Source of the DNA: Peptostreptococcaceae bacterium
GTDB taxonomy: Bacteria > Bacillota > Clostridia > Peptostreptococcales > Peptostreptococcaceae
Direction: 5' to 3'
Assembly: GCA_025210335.1 (NCBI GenBank)
Contig: JAOARY010000039.1
Coordinates: 1 to 42,073 of the forward strand
Length of the DNA stretch: 42,073 bases
The notes beneath the pieces are model-generated. The model searched no databases. It saw only the letters and a list, made by a program, of their open reading frames with translations, and was not told the origin of the DNA. Within the stretch, counting starts at the first letter, position 1, and each line of letters opens with the position of its first letter. Shown one piece after another: positions 25,957-35,771 of the stretch. A program made the translations under genes and the position numbers.

Positions 25957-27162
25957 CTATACCATTTGGTGGTTTTTTATACTTTCTTCATATAATAAAA
26001 CAACATCATCTAATACTCGCTTCCAAGAAAAACCATCAATTGCTATCTGTGCAGCTCTTTTACCTTTTTCATCTTTATTTTCATTTAATACCTCTTTAAC
26101 TATTGCATTTCCAAGTGCTATATCATCATCAACTGGAACTAATGAACCTATTCTATCATCTATAAAATCAGGAAGTCCCCCTTGATTTGTTGCAACAACA
26201 GGAGTACCACAAGCTAGTGCTTCTATTGCAACTAATCCAAATGGTTCTACCCTAGATGGTACAACTGATACATCAGCAATATTATAAATATCTGCTACTA
26301 TATCTTGGTTTTGATGACCTAAAAAATATACATCTTCTAAGTCTAATTCTTTTGTTAAATTAACAAGAGGACCATATAATTGACCATTTCCAACTATCAA
26401 TGTTGCTACATCTTCTAGATGATTTTTATATATTTTTGCTGAACGTATTAATACATCAACACCCTTAAATTCTGCTAATTTTCCAACAAAAGAAACTACA
26501 TGTTTATAGTCTTTTTTTAGATTTAGATTTTCTAAAACATCTTTTCTATTTAAATTCTTTACCCTAAATATATCTTCATCAAAACCATTTAATATTAATT
26601 TTGTGTTAACATCTGGAACTTTATAATGTTTTTTGACCTCAGAATCTACTTGTTTTGATATAGTTATTATTTTATCTGCATTTTTAGCTCCTTCTAATGC
26701 ATATTTATGGTATCTTTCATCTTTGTAAAAACCTTTTAAATCCGTACCATGTGCAGTTACTACATATGGTATATCAAATAAAGATGCCACATATGGTGTT
26801 ATCCAAAGATGTTGACAATGAATTATATCAGGCTTAAATTCATCTATAACTTCTTTAAATGCCATTTTATATGCATCTATATACGCTTGTATTTGTTCTT
26901 CATTTAACTCATAATATGTCTTATTACTCTTTGGATGTGTTGTAAAGCAAGGGAAATTAAAATTAAGATCGCAATTTTGATTCATTCCATTGCTAAATAT
27001 AATAGTCTTTGTCTTAAACATAGGATGATGGTATTCTTCATTATCTGGTAATATAACTAAAACTTCATTACCTCTTTTAGCAAGTTCCATAGCTAAATTT
27101 TTCGTATAAATCCCACTTCCCGAACCTTCTAATGGAAAGTGATTAGCAAGTACTATTTTCAT
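25957..27162 (-). CDS. GT4-family glycosyltransferase
   Basis: The protein has 401 residues from ATG 27162 (MKIVLANHFPLEGSGSG). Its GGAGG lies in the end of the preceding gene, whose stop is at 27143, so the genes overlap by 20 bases and are translationally coupled. The GT-B fold shows the N-terminal GSGSGIYTKNLAMELAKRGNEV, FDIIHCQHLW-like middle, VSFVGKLAEFKGVDVLIRSA and the C-terminal donor-binding EPFGLVAIEALACGTPVVATNQGG. Retaining GT4 enzymes transfer sugars from nucleotide-sugars or related donors. It may build a surface glycan or a glycolipid; the acceptor is unknown. No membrane segment is seen. Confidence 0.93.
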   Translation of the reverse strand: MKIVLANHFPLEGSGSGIYTKNLAMELAKRGNEVLVILPDNEEYHHPMFKTKTIIFSNGMNQNCDLNFNFPCFTTHPKSNKTYYELNEEQIQAYIDAYKMAFKEVIDEFKPDIIHCQHLWITPYVASLFDIPYVVTAHGTDLKGFYKDERYHKYALEGAKNADKIITISKQVDSEVKKHYKVPDVNTKLILNGFDEDIFRVKNLNRKDVLENLNLKKDYKHVVSFVGKLAEFKGVDVLIRSAKIYKNHLEDVATLIVGNGQLYGPLVNLTKELDLEDVYFLGHQNQDIVADIYNIADVSVVPSRVEPFGLVAIEALACGTPVVATNQGGLPDFIDDRIGSLVPVDDDIALGNAIVKEVLNENKDEKGKRAAQIAIDGFSWKRVLDDVVLLYEESIKNHQMV

Positions 27163-28324
27163 TAACAAGTACACCTCCAGCAATTTTTTGAACTATCAAA
27201 GTAAATTTTTCTCTTGTATTTTCATATTGCTTAACAAATTTAGGTAATTGATCAAAAGCTAAGTCTATAGCATTTTCCATAACCAAAAATCTGTCATCAT
27301 CTAGATGTTCTGCTACATATTTTGAGTATTTTTTTAGATATTCTCTTTGTTCTTTATATTTAGATAAATAATTATCTTCTTTAACAAAATTTAAAAATGG
27401 GTTTCTTCCAATCCAACCTAGGGATGCGTAATAAAGTCTGTCTTTTACGTTTTGTTGGGTTTTTATGTCTGGAATAGTAGGAAAGTGTTTATATGTGTCA
27501 TGGAATATAAGTAAATCGATATCCACTATTCTTGCATTATTTCTTTTTGCAAATAATCCAAGTAAAGTATCTTCACCTCTTGTTAATACTCTTTCCCCAT
27601 TTACACTATAGGTACTTGAGAAAAATGGTGGAAGATTTTTTTTGTAATAAGCATCTAATTTTATAGCTACATTTCCACCAAGAATTTTATTTGTATCTCT
27701 TATTTGCCTATTTTCTTTTCTGCCATAACTTATGCAATCTGTGCAAACCACTCTATTATATGCTGATTCCTTTTGAAGACCTTTCATATATTCTTTAAGT
27801 CCATAAAATTCATCCATCGGCGGTATTATAAAATATCCAGAATAATCACTTGTTGTTATTGCTACATCTGGTTCTTTTAAATATTCCAAATGTGAGTTTA
27901 TAAAATCAATTTCTTCTAATTTATTATTTTGAGTTACAATACTTGGATAAACATCAGTATCCACAAAGAAGAGATAATCCATATTAAGTAACATTGCCTT
28001 TATCAATACTAGATTCCTTGAAAAACTATAGGGTACTTTATCAAATAATTCAAAATCCAAAGATTTAGTAAATGTCTTATATATTTCTTCATCAATTCCC
28101 ATATTTTTAAGATCTGATTCAAGTGAATATGATTCGTTAATCTTTATGATATCAACATCAATATGTGCTTCTAATTCCTTTAGATACACATAATCTATTT
28201 CATGTGAATAAGCTATTATAAGTCTATCTATTTCTTTATCATGATTTCTTGCATTTTCGATAAAACTAAGTACTGAAATATCTTCTGTTATATTTTTAGT
28301 TATTATACCTAAAGCTATTTTCAA
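27143..28324 (-). CDS. GT-A-type glycosyltransferase
   Basis: The 393-residue protein is the first gene of the glycosyltransferase operon. It has an N-terminal MKIALGIITKN strand, a metal-binding DTD at 122-124 (YLFFVDTDVYPS), a downstream GGNVAIK and TRGEDTLLGLF. The last motif is shared with the GT-CNB gene (TRGEDIDYLI), so the two may be distant relatives. It ends in an overlap with the GT4 gene. The exact CAZy family is not recognised. A ribosome binding site, a run of G (AAGGGGGG), precedes the ATG. The leader region 28325-28446 shows no clear promoter. Confidence 0.85.
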   Translation of the reverse strand: MKIALGIITKNITEDISVLSFIENARNHDKEIDRLIIAYSHEIDYVYLKELEAHIDVDIIKINESYSLESDLKNMGIDEEIYKTFTKSLDFELFDKVPYSFSRNLVLIKAMLLNMDYLFFVDTDVYPSIVTQNNKLEEIDFINSHLEYLKEPDVAITTSDYSGYFIIPPMDEFYGLKEYMKGLQKESAYNRVVCTDCISYGRKENRQIRDTNKILGGNVAIKLDAYYKKNLPPFFSSTYSVNGERVLTRGEDTLLGLFAKRNNARIVDIDLLIFHDTYKHFPTIPDIKTQQNVKDRLYYASLGWIGRNPFLNFVKEDNYLSKYKEQREYLKKYSKYVAEHLDDDRFLVMENAIDLAFDQLPKFVKQYENTREKFTLIVQKIAGGVLVNENSTC

Positions 28325-28446
28325 AAAAATCCCCCCTTAATTTTTACAAAATATAAAATTATATGCTTCTTTACATATATCTTTTGGCTTAATTGTTTTT
28401 TTACCCTTAATGTTAATTCTTTAAAACTTATTTTAAAAAACAAAAA

Positions 28447-28532
28447 ACTGTCGCAAAAAAATCCACTAACAATATACTCTGTTTAAATTCAAAACAAAGA
28501 TAATATTGTTAGTCTTTTTTTAATACGACAGT
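28447..28532 (-). terminator. Nested inverted repeats after the acidic small protein gene
   Basis: An inner 11-bp pair (ACTAACAATAT at 28465-28475, complement at 28503-28513) sits inside an outer 7-bp pair (ACTGTCG at 28447-28453, CGACAGT at 28526-28532). On the minus strand both inner and outer right arms are followed by T-runs, so it can end transcription of the gene at 28606-29031. Confidence 0.7.
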
Positions 28533-28605
28533 CACATTCTTACTCTATAATTTTTTAAATCCTTAATACAAGTTCATCAGTCTTTATTTTTTCAAAAATA
28601 AAAAT

Positions 28606-29031
28606 CTATACTTGTTTTAATAATCTACCAAGAACATCATTTAATTTTTTGATTCCTAAATCTTTATGAGCCATCAAAAAGATTGCCTTAACTTCCTTAT
28701 TTCCTGCATCATAATTATACGAATAAGTTCTAAACATAGTGTATTTTATCTCTTCTAATATATTTTCTATATCTATACCAATCTCATCACTTAATTGCAA
28801 AAATTCTTCAACTAAATCTTCACCTTCTACTTGATCATCATCAAGATCATAGCCTTCTTCTTCCAATATATCCTTTAAATCTTCTTCTTCAATTTTAAGA
28901 TGTAATGCAATCACATCTTCTCTTTTTGTTGCAAATGATAAATCTGCTATACATTTAAATGGTGTTAATTCTTCTATTTTTAATTTTATTTCTTCGCTAT
29001 CTACCATTTCATTACCAAAAGGTACGTACAT
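28606..29031 (-). CDS. Hypothetical acidic cytoplasmic protein
   Basis: The frame gives 141 residues from ATG 29031, where AAGG lies nine bases upstream; the ATG at 29040 overlaps that site. The protein is acidic, without signal peptide or membrane segment. The core has VPFGNEMVDSEEIKLKIEEL at its start, a run EEEDLKDILEEEGYDLDDD, and a more basic end KVLGRLLKQV-like. I do not recognise a family. It is a single gene between the glycosyltransferase operon and a long promoter region, with its own terminator. Confidence 0.75.
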   Translation of the reverse strand: MYVPFGNEMVDSEEIKLKIEELTPFKCIADLSFATKREDVIALHLKIEEEDLKDILEEEGYDLDDDQVEGEDLVEEFLQLSDEIGIDIENILEEIKYTMFRTYSYNYDAGNKEVKAIFLMAHKDLGIKKLNDVLGRLLKQV

Positions 29032-29040
29032 ATACTTCAT

Positions 29041-29573
29041 CCTTCCTCATCATAAAGATATATAATATCTTTTTTGTTATTGTCTTTCATCTTTAATAAT
29101 ACCATAATTTATTTTTTTTATACCATTAAAAATATCGATTCTATCTATTTATAATTTTATATTATATAAATATTTTTTTTATTATAATTATATATATTTT
29201 TTTTAATAATAATTACATTTGTAATATATTTAAATAATATAAAAAATATTAATATAAAATATATTTTATATTAGTTTTTCTTTAATATATTCAGGGTATT
29301 AAAACAACAAAGAAGTTAAATTTTGCATTAAATTCAGTATCATATAGAATTGTATTAAAAATATAAAAATAAAAAAATAACTAAATTATATATACTTATA
29401 AATTTTTATTTTCATGATATTATAATCCAAAATATATTCTAATAAATTTTAATTATATATATATTAAAATATATTTTAAAAATATTTATCCATTTATCAT
29501 TTTTTTACGATATAGATTATATGGGGAATTATACATGATATTATCAAAAAAATATCTAAGGGGAGTTGATTTT
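29041..29573. promoter_or_regulatory. Long AT-rich region between divergent genes
   Basis: About 530 bp separate the acidic protein gene from the first chemoreceptor. The DNA is almost entirely A and T. A TATAAT at 29421-29426 is a candidate -10 box for the receptor with no clear -35. I looked for riboswitch-like and sigma-28-type elements and found none. No ORF of note is present. Confidence 0.4.
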
Positions 29574-31352
29574 ATGAAGAGAATAGGAACTAAAATCATA
29601 TTAGGAACGGTTATTAATATATTAATTGTTGCTATATTAATAGGAGGTACAAGTATATATATCTCCTATAATCAAAATGAAGCTAGTATAAATAATCTTG
29701 AAGAAGTTTTAAGAGATGATTATGATGAAAACATCAAAAGCATTGTAGAAGCTATAGTATCTCAATTAAATATAATCCATGATGATATAAATGCTGGAAT
29801 CATATCTAAAGAAGAAGGTATGGAAATAGCCGCCAAATTAATCAGAACTTCAAAGTATGGCGATTCTGGTTATTTTTGGGTAGATACAATGAATGGAACA
29901 AATGTAGTTTTACTTGGAAATAAAGATGTTGAAGGTAAAAGCAGAATAAGTTTAACAGATAAGAAGGGAAATAAAATAATACAAGATTTTATAGACATAG
30001 TTAATAAAGATGGTGAAGGTTTTTCAAATTATTATTTTCCAAAAGCAGGAGGAAGTGAGGCACTTCCTAAAAGAGCTTTTATTAAGCATTTCAAACCATT
30101 TGATTGGGTTATAGGTACTGGTAATTATATTGATGATATCGATAATATCATTGCACAAAAACGAGAAGATGCAAATAAAGATTTACGTTCTTCTGTATTT
30201 AGATTGATATTATTTATCCTTATATCAGTTGTTTTCTCATCATTAACTGCCTTATTTAGTTCAAAAAAAATATCAAAACCTATAATAGCTATATCTGAAT
30301 TAGTTGATAAAACTGCAAATTTAAAATTACAAGATGATACAAAATATGATTATCTACTAAAATATAATGATGAAATAGGTATAATGTCAAAATCTGTTGC
30401 TAATCTAAGAAAGAAACTAAGCAAAATAGTTACTGAACTTAAAGAAGGTTCTTTAGAGGTTAATTCTAGCAGTAAAATATTAAGCCATTCTTCTTCTGAA
30501 GTTGTTGATGGCATAACTGCTGTTAAAACAGCAATAACAGAGTTAGCTGAAGGTTCTCAAATGCAGGCTGAAGATGCCCAAATAGCTGTTGATAAATTAA
30601 ATATATTAGCGGGTGAAATAGATAGCATAGTTCAAATTTCTGATACTGTAAGAGAATTATCAATGGAAGTTGATGAAGTAAATAAAAAAGGAGTTTCTTC
30701 TATTACTAATCTACAAACTACTTTTGACGAAACTAAAAGAAGTACAAATAGTTTATCTACAAATGTAAATAATTTATCGGAAAAATCTACACTTATAGGA
30801 GATATTATTAGTACAATTCAATCCATTGCTGAACAAACTAATTTACTTGCACTTAATGCTGCTATTGAAGCTGCCAGAGCTGGTGAATCTGGTAGAGGAT
30901 TTGCCGTTGTTGCTGAAGAAATCAGAAAGTTAGCTGAACAAACTTCTAATTTTACAGGACAAATTGAAAATATTATAACTGAAATTCTTGATGAAATTAA
31001 AAATACAAATTCTAATATGGATATTTCTAAAAAAGCTGTTATGGAATCTTCTTCTGTTATGAATGAGATGAGTCAAACTTTTAAAATCATAGATAATTCT
31101 GTAACTCAAACACTATCTAAGGTAGATGTATTATCTGAAAATATATCAACTGTTGATGGACATAAAAATGAAGTATTTGGTGCTATAGAAGGGATATCTT
31201 CTGTAACAGAAGAATCTGCCGCTTCATCTGAAGAAATCTCTGCAACAATGGAAAATCAACTTGATATTATTCAAGAATTAAGTTCAAAAACAAAAGATTT
31301 AAATCACCTAGCTTCTGTTCTTGAAAATATAGTTCACAGATTTGAATTATAA
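29574..31352 (+). CDS. Methyl-accepting chemotaxis protein with single Cache sensor
   Basis: The protein has 592 residues from ATG 29574, which has GGGGAG eight bases upstream; the frame upstream to 29535 has no site. Two membrane segments (about 9-31 and 208-230) flank an extracytoplasmic sensor of about 160 residues of the single-Cache (sCache_2) type, with [18 protein letters not shown] and [20 protein letters not shown] domain and a long cytoplasmic signalling coiled coil follow, with the conserved tip [27 protein letters not shown] described by family. It would control CheA. The second gene at 31690 is a tandem paralogue. No che genes are in the window. Confidence 0.95.
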   Translation: MKRIGTKIILGTVINILIVAILIGGTSIYISYNQNEASINNLEEVLRDDYDENIKSIVEAIVSQLNIIHDDINAGIISKEEGMEIAAKLIRTSKYGDSGYFWVDTMNGTNVVLLGNKDVEGKSRISLTDKKGNKIIQDFIDIVNKDGEGFSNYYFPKAGGSEALPKRAFIKHFKPFDWVIGTGNYIDDIDNIIAQKREDANKDLRSSVFRLILFILISVVFSSLTALFSSKKISKPIIAISELVDKTANLKLQDDTKYDYLLKYNDEIGIMSKSVANLRKKLSKIVTELKEGSLEVNSSSKILSHSSSEVVDGITAVKTAITELAEGSQMQAEDAQIAVDKLNILAGEIDSIVQISDTVRELSMEVDEVNKKGVSSITNLQTTFDETKRSTNSLSTNVNNLSEKSTLIGDIISTIQSIAEQTNLLALNAAIEAARAGESGRGFAVVAEEIRKLAEQTSNFTGQIENIITEILDEIKNTNSNMDISKKAVMESSSVMNEMSQTFKIIDNSVTQTLSKVDVLSENISTVDGHKNEVFGAIEGISSVTEESAASSEEISATMENQLDIIQELSSKTKDLNHLASVLENIVHRFEL

Positions 31353-31440
31353 TTTTTGATAAATCAAATAATCTATATAAATTTTTGATATTTGATATAA
31401 TCACATAAAGTATTTATACTTAAATATAGTAAAGTAAATA

Positions 31441-31485
31441 TAAAAAGTAGTTTTGATAATATAAATCTATTAAAACTACTTTTTA
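31441..31485 (+). terminator. Terminator after the first chemoreceptor
   Basis: Exact 14-bp arms at 31441-31454 and 31472-31485 (AAAAAGTAGTTTT and its complement within the outer T-A pair) with a 17-nt loop, about 90 bases after the stop. Confidence 0.75.
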
Positions 31486-31621
31486 ACTGTATTTTTCATA
31501 AAATTCATAATAAATAATTAAATTTAATTATTTATTATTTTATATAAATTTAAATTATTCATACATATCTAGGTCAATTTTACTAAAATTATTACATAAT
31601 TTTTAATAAAACTTAATTTAG

Positions 31622-31663
31622 TGTAAAATTTTTAGCTAGGGGTATTATTTTAATACTTTTACA
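31622..31663 (+). promoter_or_regulatory. Possible structured leader of the second chemoreceptor
   Basis: TGTAAAA (31622-31628) pairs with TTTTACA (31657-31663), and directly inside GTATT (31642-31646) pairs with AATAC (31652-31656), leaving a 5'-side bulge with GCTAGGG. It ends about 12 bases before the AAAGGAGG site. The rest of 31486-31621 is AT-rich without a gene. Nothing known is recognised. Confidence 0.35.
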
Positions 31664-31689
31664 AGATACTTACAAAGGAGGACTCATCG

Positions 31690-33468
31690 ATGCAAAAAAT
31701 AAGCAATAAAATAACATTTACTACTATATCCATTATACTTGTAGTGGCTTTATCTATTGGTGGAGGAAGTATATATCTAGCAACTAAACAAAGCAATGAA
31801 AATATAAAGGCACTTGATAAAGTATTAAGGGATGATTATGATCACAGTATTCAAAGTATGGTTGAATCTGTAACATCACAATTAGATTCTATTAACAAAA
31901 AAATACAATCTGGCATATATACAAAAGAAGAAGGTATGGAAATTGCAGCTGATTTTATAAGAAATTCTAGATACGGAACTGATGGGTATTATTGGGTTGA
32001 TAAATCAGATGGTACAAATGTAGTTTTTTTAGGCAATAAAGATTCTGAAGGTAAGAATAGAATAGGTCTAAAAGATGCTAAAGGTAATGAAATAATAAGA
32101 GATCTTATAAAAATCGCTAAAGATGGCAATAATGAATTTTATAATTATTATTTTCCTAGAGCAGGTAGCACAACAGCACTTCCAAAAAGATCTTTTGTTA
32201 AATACTATGCCCCATTTGACTGGGTTATAGGTACTGGTAATTATATTGATAATATTGATAATATAATTGATAATGAAAAAAAATTAGCAAAAAAGGAATT
32301 GGCTAATAGTATTATAAGACTAAGTGTACTTGTTATCGTATTTGTTGTTTTTTCCTCTATAATTGCTCTTATCATAGGTAGAAAAATATCAAAACCAATT
32401 ACAGCTATAAGTGATTTGGTAGACAAAACAGCTAATTTTAAATTAAAAAATGACTCGTCTTTTGATTATCTATTAAAATATAAAGATGAAACAGGTATTA
32501 TGGCTCATTCAGTTGCAAATCTAAGAGTTGAACTTAGAAAAATAGTTAAGGAACTTAAAGAAGGTTCTTTAGAAGTTACTTCAAGTTCTAAACTTCTAAA
32601 TAGATCTTCATCTGATGTAGTATTGGGTATCACTGCTGTTAAAACAGCTATTCAAGAACTTGCAGAGGGAGCTCAATTACAAGCTGAAGATGCTCAAGTT
32701 GCTGTTGATAAATTAAATACATTGGCAAATGAAATCGAAAGTATAGTTAAAATTTCGATGGTTGTAAGAGATTTATCAAATGAAGTTAATGAAGTTAACA
32801 AAAAAGGAGTCTCTTCTATTAACAATCTACAAAGTACTTTTGATGAAACCAAAGAAAGTACAAATAGATTATCTACAAATGTAAATAATCTATCTGAAAA
32901 ATCTACACTTATAGGAGATATTATAAATACAATTCAATCCATTGCTGAACAAACTAATTTACTTGCACTTAATGCCGCTATTGAAGCTGCTAGAGCAGGT
33001 GAATCTGGTAAAGGTTTTGCTGTTGTAGCTGAAGAAATTAGAAAATTAGCTGAACAAACTTCTAATTTTACAGGTCAAATTGAAAATATTATAACTGAAA
33101 TTCTTGATGAAATTAAAAACACAAATTCAAATATGAATATATCCAAAGATGCTGTTATGAACTCTTCTTCTGTTATGAATGGGATGAGTGGAACTTTTGA
33201 TATTATTGAAAAATCTATAAAAGAAACCTTAGAAAAAATAGATACATTATCGGATAATATCAATAAAGTTGATAATCATAAAAACGAAGTATTTGGTGCA
33301 ATAGAGGGAATTTCTTCTGTTACAGAGGAATCTGCTGCTTCTTCTGAAGAAATCTCAGCAACAACAGAAAATCAATTAGATATTATACAAGAATTAAATC
33401 TAAAAACAAAGGACTTAAATCATTTGGCTCAAGTTCTTGATGAAATCGTTAGTAAATTTGAAGTTTAA
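31690..33468 (+). CDS. Methyl-accepting chemotaxis protein, tandem paralogue
   Basis: The protein has the same 592 residues and domain order as the upstream receptor: membrane segments at about 9-31 and 208-230, a single Cache sensor ([33 protein letters not shown]), HAMP and signalling coil with tip at about residues 417-458. The start has AAAGGAGG. The cytoplasmic parts are near-identical to the first copy even at DNA level, while the sensor parts differ more, as expected of receptors sharing one signalling output but sensing different ligands. It has its own terminator and leader, so it is probably transcribed separately. Confidence 0.95.
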   Translation: MQKISNKITFTTISIILVVALSIGGGSIYLATKQSNENIKALDKVLRDDYDHSIQSMVESVTSQLDSINKKIQSGIYTKEEGMEIAADFIRNSRYGTDGYYWVDKSDGTNVVFLGNKDSEGKNRIGLKDAKGNEIIRDLIKIAKDGNNEFYNYYFPRAGSTTALPKRSFVKYYAPFDWVIGTGNYIDNIDNIIDNEKKLAKKELANSIIRLSVLVIVFVVFSSIIALIIGRKISKPITAISDLVDKTANFKLKNDSSFDYLLKYKDETGIMAHSVANLRVELRKIVKELKEGSLEVTSSSKLLNRSSSDVVLGITAVKTAIQELAEGAQLQAEDAQVAVDKLNTLANEIESIVKISMVVRDLSNEVNEVNKKGVSSINNLQSTFDETKESTNRLSTNVNNLSEKSTLIGDIINTIQSIAEQTNLLALNAAIEAARAGESGKGFAVVAEEIRKLAEQTSNFTGQIENIITEILDEIKNTNSNMNISKDAVMNSSSVMNGMSGTFDIIEKSIKETLEKIDTLSDNINKVDNHKNEVFGAIEGISSVTEESAASSEEISATTENQLDIIQELNLKTKDLNHLAQVLDEIVSKFEV

Positions 33469-33492
33469 TATAGTTTCTTATTGATATTTTTT

Positions 33493-33557
33493 ATCATCTA
33501 TAATTTTATCATATTCTTTTATTTTTATATGATAAAATTATAGATGATTATTTTTTT
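33493..33557 (+). terminator. 22-bp perfect palindrome with T-run
   Basis: Arms 33493-33514 and 33527-33548 are exact 22-bp complements with a 12-nt loop; seven T follow at 33551-33557. It ends the second receptor gene but lies only 15 bases from the next start, so it may also affect translation or transcription of that gene. Confidence 0.85.
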
Positions 33558-33572
33558 ATTGGGGGTTTTTTT

Positions 33573-34550
33573 ATGGAAAAAGTATATGAAAATATTTATA
33601 AAAACGAAATACCTTTACCAAATAATCCACTAAGAATTATAAATTCTTATATTATTACTTCAGATGATAAAAATCTTATCATTGATAGTGGATTTAATCA
33701 CGAAGCTTGCAAAGAAGCTTTTTTTGATGCAGTTTCAAAATTAAATTTGGATTTGGATAATACATATTTACTTATAACTCATTTGCATTCAGACCATAGT
33801 GGTTTGGCTTCTAAACTTAGCAAAGAAGGTATTAAACTATACGCTGGAGAAATTGATGGCAAAATGATTAATAGAATGTCCAAACAAGAGTATTGGGATA
33901 ATTTTAATAATTACAAAACAATATTTGGGCTTGATAAAGATAATATTACATTTGATGACCATCCAGGCTATAAATACTGTCCAAAAGAAGAAATTGATTT
34001 TATCCCTTTAAATGATGGAGATACAATCAATATTGGAGAATATTCTTTTGATGTAGTCGATATAAAAGGTCACACTCCAGGTCATATAGGTCTTTATGAA
34101 AAAAATCATAAATTGTTCTTTAGCGGAGACCATATATTAGATAGAATCACTCCAAATATAGCCTTTTGGGGTTATGAACATGGTGATATTTTAGATGTAT
34201 TTTTAAATAATTTAAATAAAATCAATGATTATGACATTGATATAGTTTTTCCAGCACATCGAAATATTATAACAGATCATCAAAGAAGAATTAAAGAACT
34301 TAAAAATCATCATAACGAAAGATTAGAAGAAATCTTAAAAATTGTAAAAGAAAATCCTAAAATTACAGTAAGAGATGTGGCAAGCAAAATGAATTGGCAG
34401 TTTAGAGCCAAATCTTTTTTAGATTTTCCTAATCCTCAAAAATGGTTTGCTTGTGGAGAAGCTATGACTCATTTGCTTCACCTATGTTACCATAATAAAA
34501 TAAATAAAGTAGATATTGATAATACTCTTTATTTTAAAATAAACATATGA
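33573..34550 (+). CDS. MBL-fold metallo-hydrolase with C-terminal winged helix
   Basis: The 325-residue protein has the metal-binding HLHSDH motif (His70, His72, Asp74, His75) after LLITH, GHTPGHIGLYE with a further His, FSGDHILD with the bridging Asp, and VFPAHRN with the last His. The end (about 245-325, ERLEEILKIVKENPKITVRDVASKM) is a winged-helix-like tail seen in lactamase-B-like hydrolases of the BLACT_WH type. The substrate is unknown. The start has GGGGG at eight bases. It stands alone, following the receptor terminator. Confidence 0.9.
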   Translation: MEKVYENIYKNEIPLPNNPLRIINSYIITSDDKNLIIDSGFNHEACKEAFFDAVSKLNLDLDNTYLLITHLHSDHSGLASKLSKEGIKLYAGEIDGKMINRMSKQEYWDNFNNYKTIFGLDKDNITFDDHPGYKYCPKEEIDFIPLNDGDTINIGEYSFDVVDIKGHTPGHIGLYEKNHKLFFSGDHILDRITPNIAFWGYEHGDILDVFLNNLNKINDYDIDIVFPAHRNIITDHQRRIKELKNHHNERLEEILKIVKENPKITVRDVASKMNWQFRAKSFLDFPNPQKWFACGEAMTHLLHLCYHNKINKVDIDNTLYFKINI

Positions 34551-34575
34551 TTCTTTAAGTAATAATCAAATATAT

Positions 34576-34629
34576 AAAAAAGGCTATGTATCAAAATAAT
34601 TTGGGTTATTTTGGTACATAGCCTTTTTT
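34576..34629. terminator. Bidirectional terminator between convergent genes
   Basis: An A-run then GGCTATGTA and CAAAATAA pairs with TTATTTTG, TACATAGCC and a T-run (34576-34599 with 34606-34629, one wobble). It serves the MBL gene and, two bases beyond, the membrane-protein operon. Confidence 0.9.
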
Positions 34630-34630
34630 T

Positions 34631-35698
34631 CTATATACTTATCTCTTTTTCTTTTAGCTTTATATCTTTACCCTTTATATCTAATATGTTAAAAAATTTG
34701 ATTGATATAACTCCAAACAGCAACATTTGAAAAATAATAGTTGCAGTACTTGATAATGCTATTACTGGTATTCTTGTTATAACACTTTCTATTCCATTTA
34801 ACTCATTTAAATAAGATTCATTAAAAATATTAATATTACTAATCATTATTCCTAATAATTTATCAGTTATATATCCACCAATCGTTATGAATAATTGCAT
34901 TATAAATATATCAAATTTATGACCCTTAACCAATTCTCTTGATATTTTAAAAGATTCGATTATATTTGTTTTTGAAAGTACTATCAAATCTCCTCTTAAC
35001 ACAAATAATAATGATATATATGCATATATTATCAATAAGGCTATAATTGAGACTATAGCAATACCAAAGAATTTAAAAATATTACCAGATGCCACTTTTA
35101 ATAATATGAAGTATATTAAAAATAATCCTCCAAAACTTAGCACAACATACATAATATCTGCTAAGAAATATTTAATAATTCTATCTTTAACCTTCATATA
35201 AGCTTCACTTATACTTGATTTTCCTTTATTATAATAAAACTCTTGCATAAAAACCTTTGTGATCGATGCAATTATATAAATAATTGTAAATTCTATCAAC
35301 AGCATTATTAAGAAAATTAATATATATCTAAAAAATTCTTCAGCTAAAAAAATTGATTCATTTTGAACTTCACCTAATAACATATTAGCCCAAGCAAATG
35401 TACCTTGTTCAAATATAAACGTAGCTATAAGCTCTTGTAGTATGGAAACACCTATGAAAGCTAATATCAAAATTAATACATTTTTTATATTTGCCTTCAA
35501 TGCATTTAATACAGTTTTAAATATTTCACTACAAGTCATACCCTCTAAATTCTTATAAAAATCTTTTATTTTTTCTATTTCTTCTTTTGTTTTTACTTTC
35601 TCTATATCTAAATTATCCGTATCTATGGTATTTATTTTTATTTCCTCTTTTTTCGATTCTTTTTCAATCTCTTCTTTATCTAAGCCTTTATCATTCAT
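34631..35698 (-). CDS. Polytopic membrane protein, paralogue 3 of a trio
   Basis: The 355-residue protein has a charged N-terminal tail of about 60 residues (many Lys/Glu) followed by about six membrane segments. It shares with the two genes upstream a cytosolic segment (RGDLIVLSKTNIIESFKISRELVKG) and a C-terminal pattern IKFFNILDIKG. The family resembles polytopic proteins of the DUF975 / glycerophosphodiester-phosphodiesterase membrane-domain class, without a catalytic part; this is by general appearance. The start has GAGGTGA. It is third in the operon and lies 73 bases after the second gene, with a hairpin between. Confidence 0.8.
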   Translation of the reverse strand: MNDKGLDKEEIEKESKKEEIKINTIDTDNLDIEKVKTKEEIEKIKDFYKNLEGMTCSEIFKTVLNALKANIKNVLILILAFIGVSILQELIATFIFEQGTFAWANMLLGEVQNESIFLAEEFFRYILIFLIMLLIEFTIIYIIASITKVFMQEFYYNKGKSSISEAYMKVKDRIIKYFLADIMYVVLSFGGLFLIYFILLKVASGNIFKFFGIAIVSIIALLIIYAYISLLFVLRGDLIVLSKTNIIESFKISRELVKGHKFDIFIMQLFITIGGYITDKLLGIMISNINIFNESYLNELNGIESVITRIPVIALSSTATIIFQMLLFGVISIKFFNILDIKGKDIKLKEKEISI

Positions 35699-35712
35699 GG
35701 TATCACCTCATT

Positions 35713-35748
35713 TAATATATAATACTATATAAACAGTATTATATATTA
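35713..35748 (-). repeat. Intercistronic 14-bp inverted repeat
   Basis: Arms 35713-35726 and 35735-35748 are exact complements with an 8-nt loop, between the second and third membrane genes. No T-run follows on the minus strand, so it is more likely an mRNA-stabilising or processing hairpin than a terminator. Confidence 0.55.
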
Positions 35749-35771
35749 TTTATGGGTATTATTGAATATTA

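Noticed and set aside
29041..29573. c-di-GMP riboswitch or sigma-28 promoter before the chemoreceptor
   Set aside because: None of the conserved core strands or a convincing TAAA/CCGATAT pair is present; the DNA is nearly pure A+T.
32241..33263. Minus-strand ORFs inside the second chemoreceptor
   Set aside because: They are antisense shadows of a conserved receptor gene.
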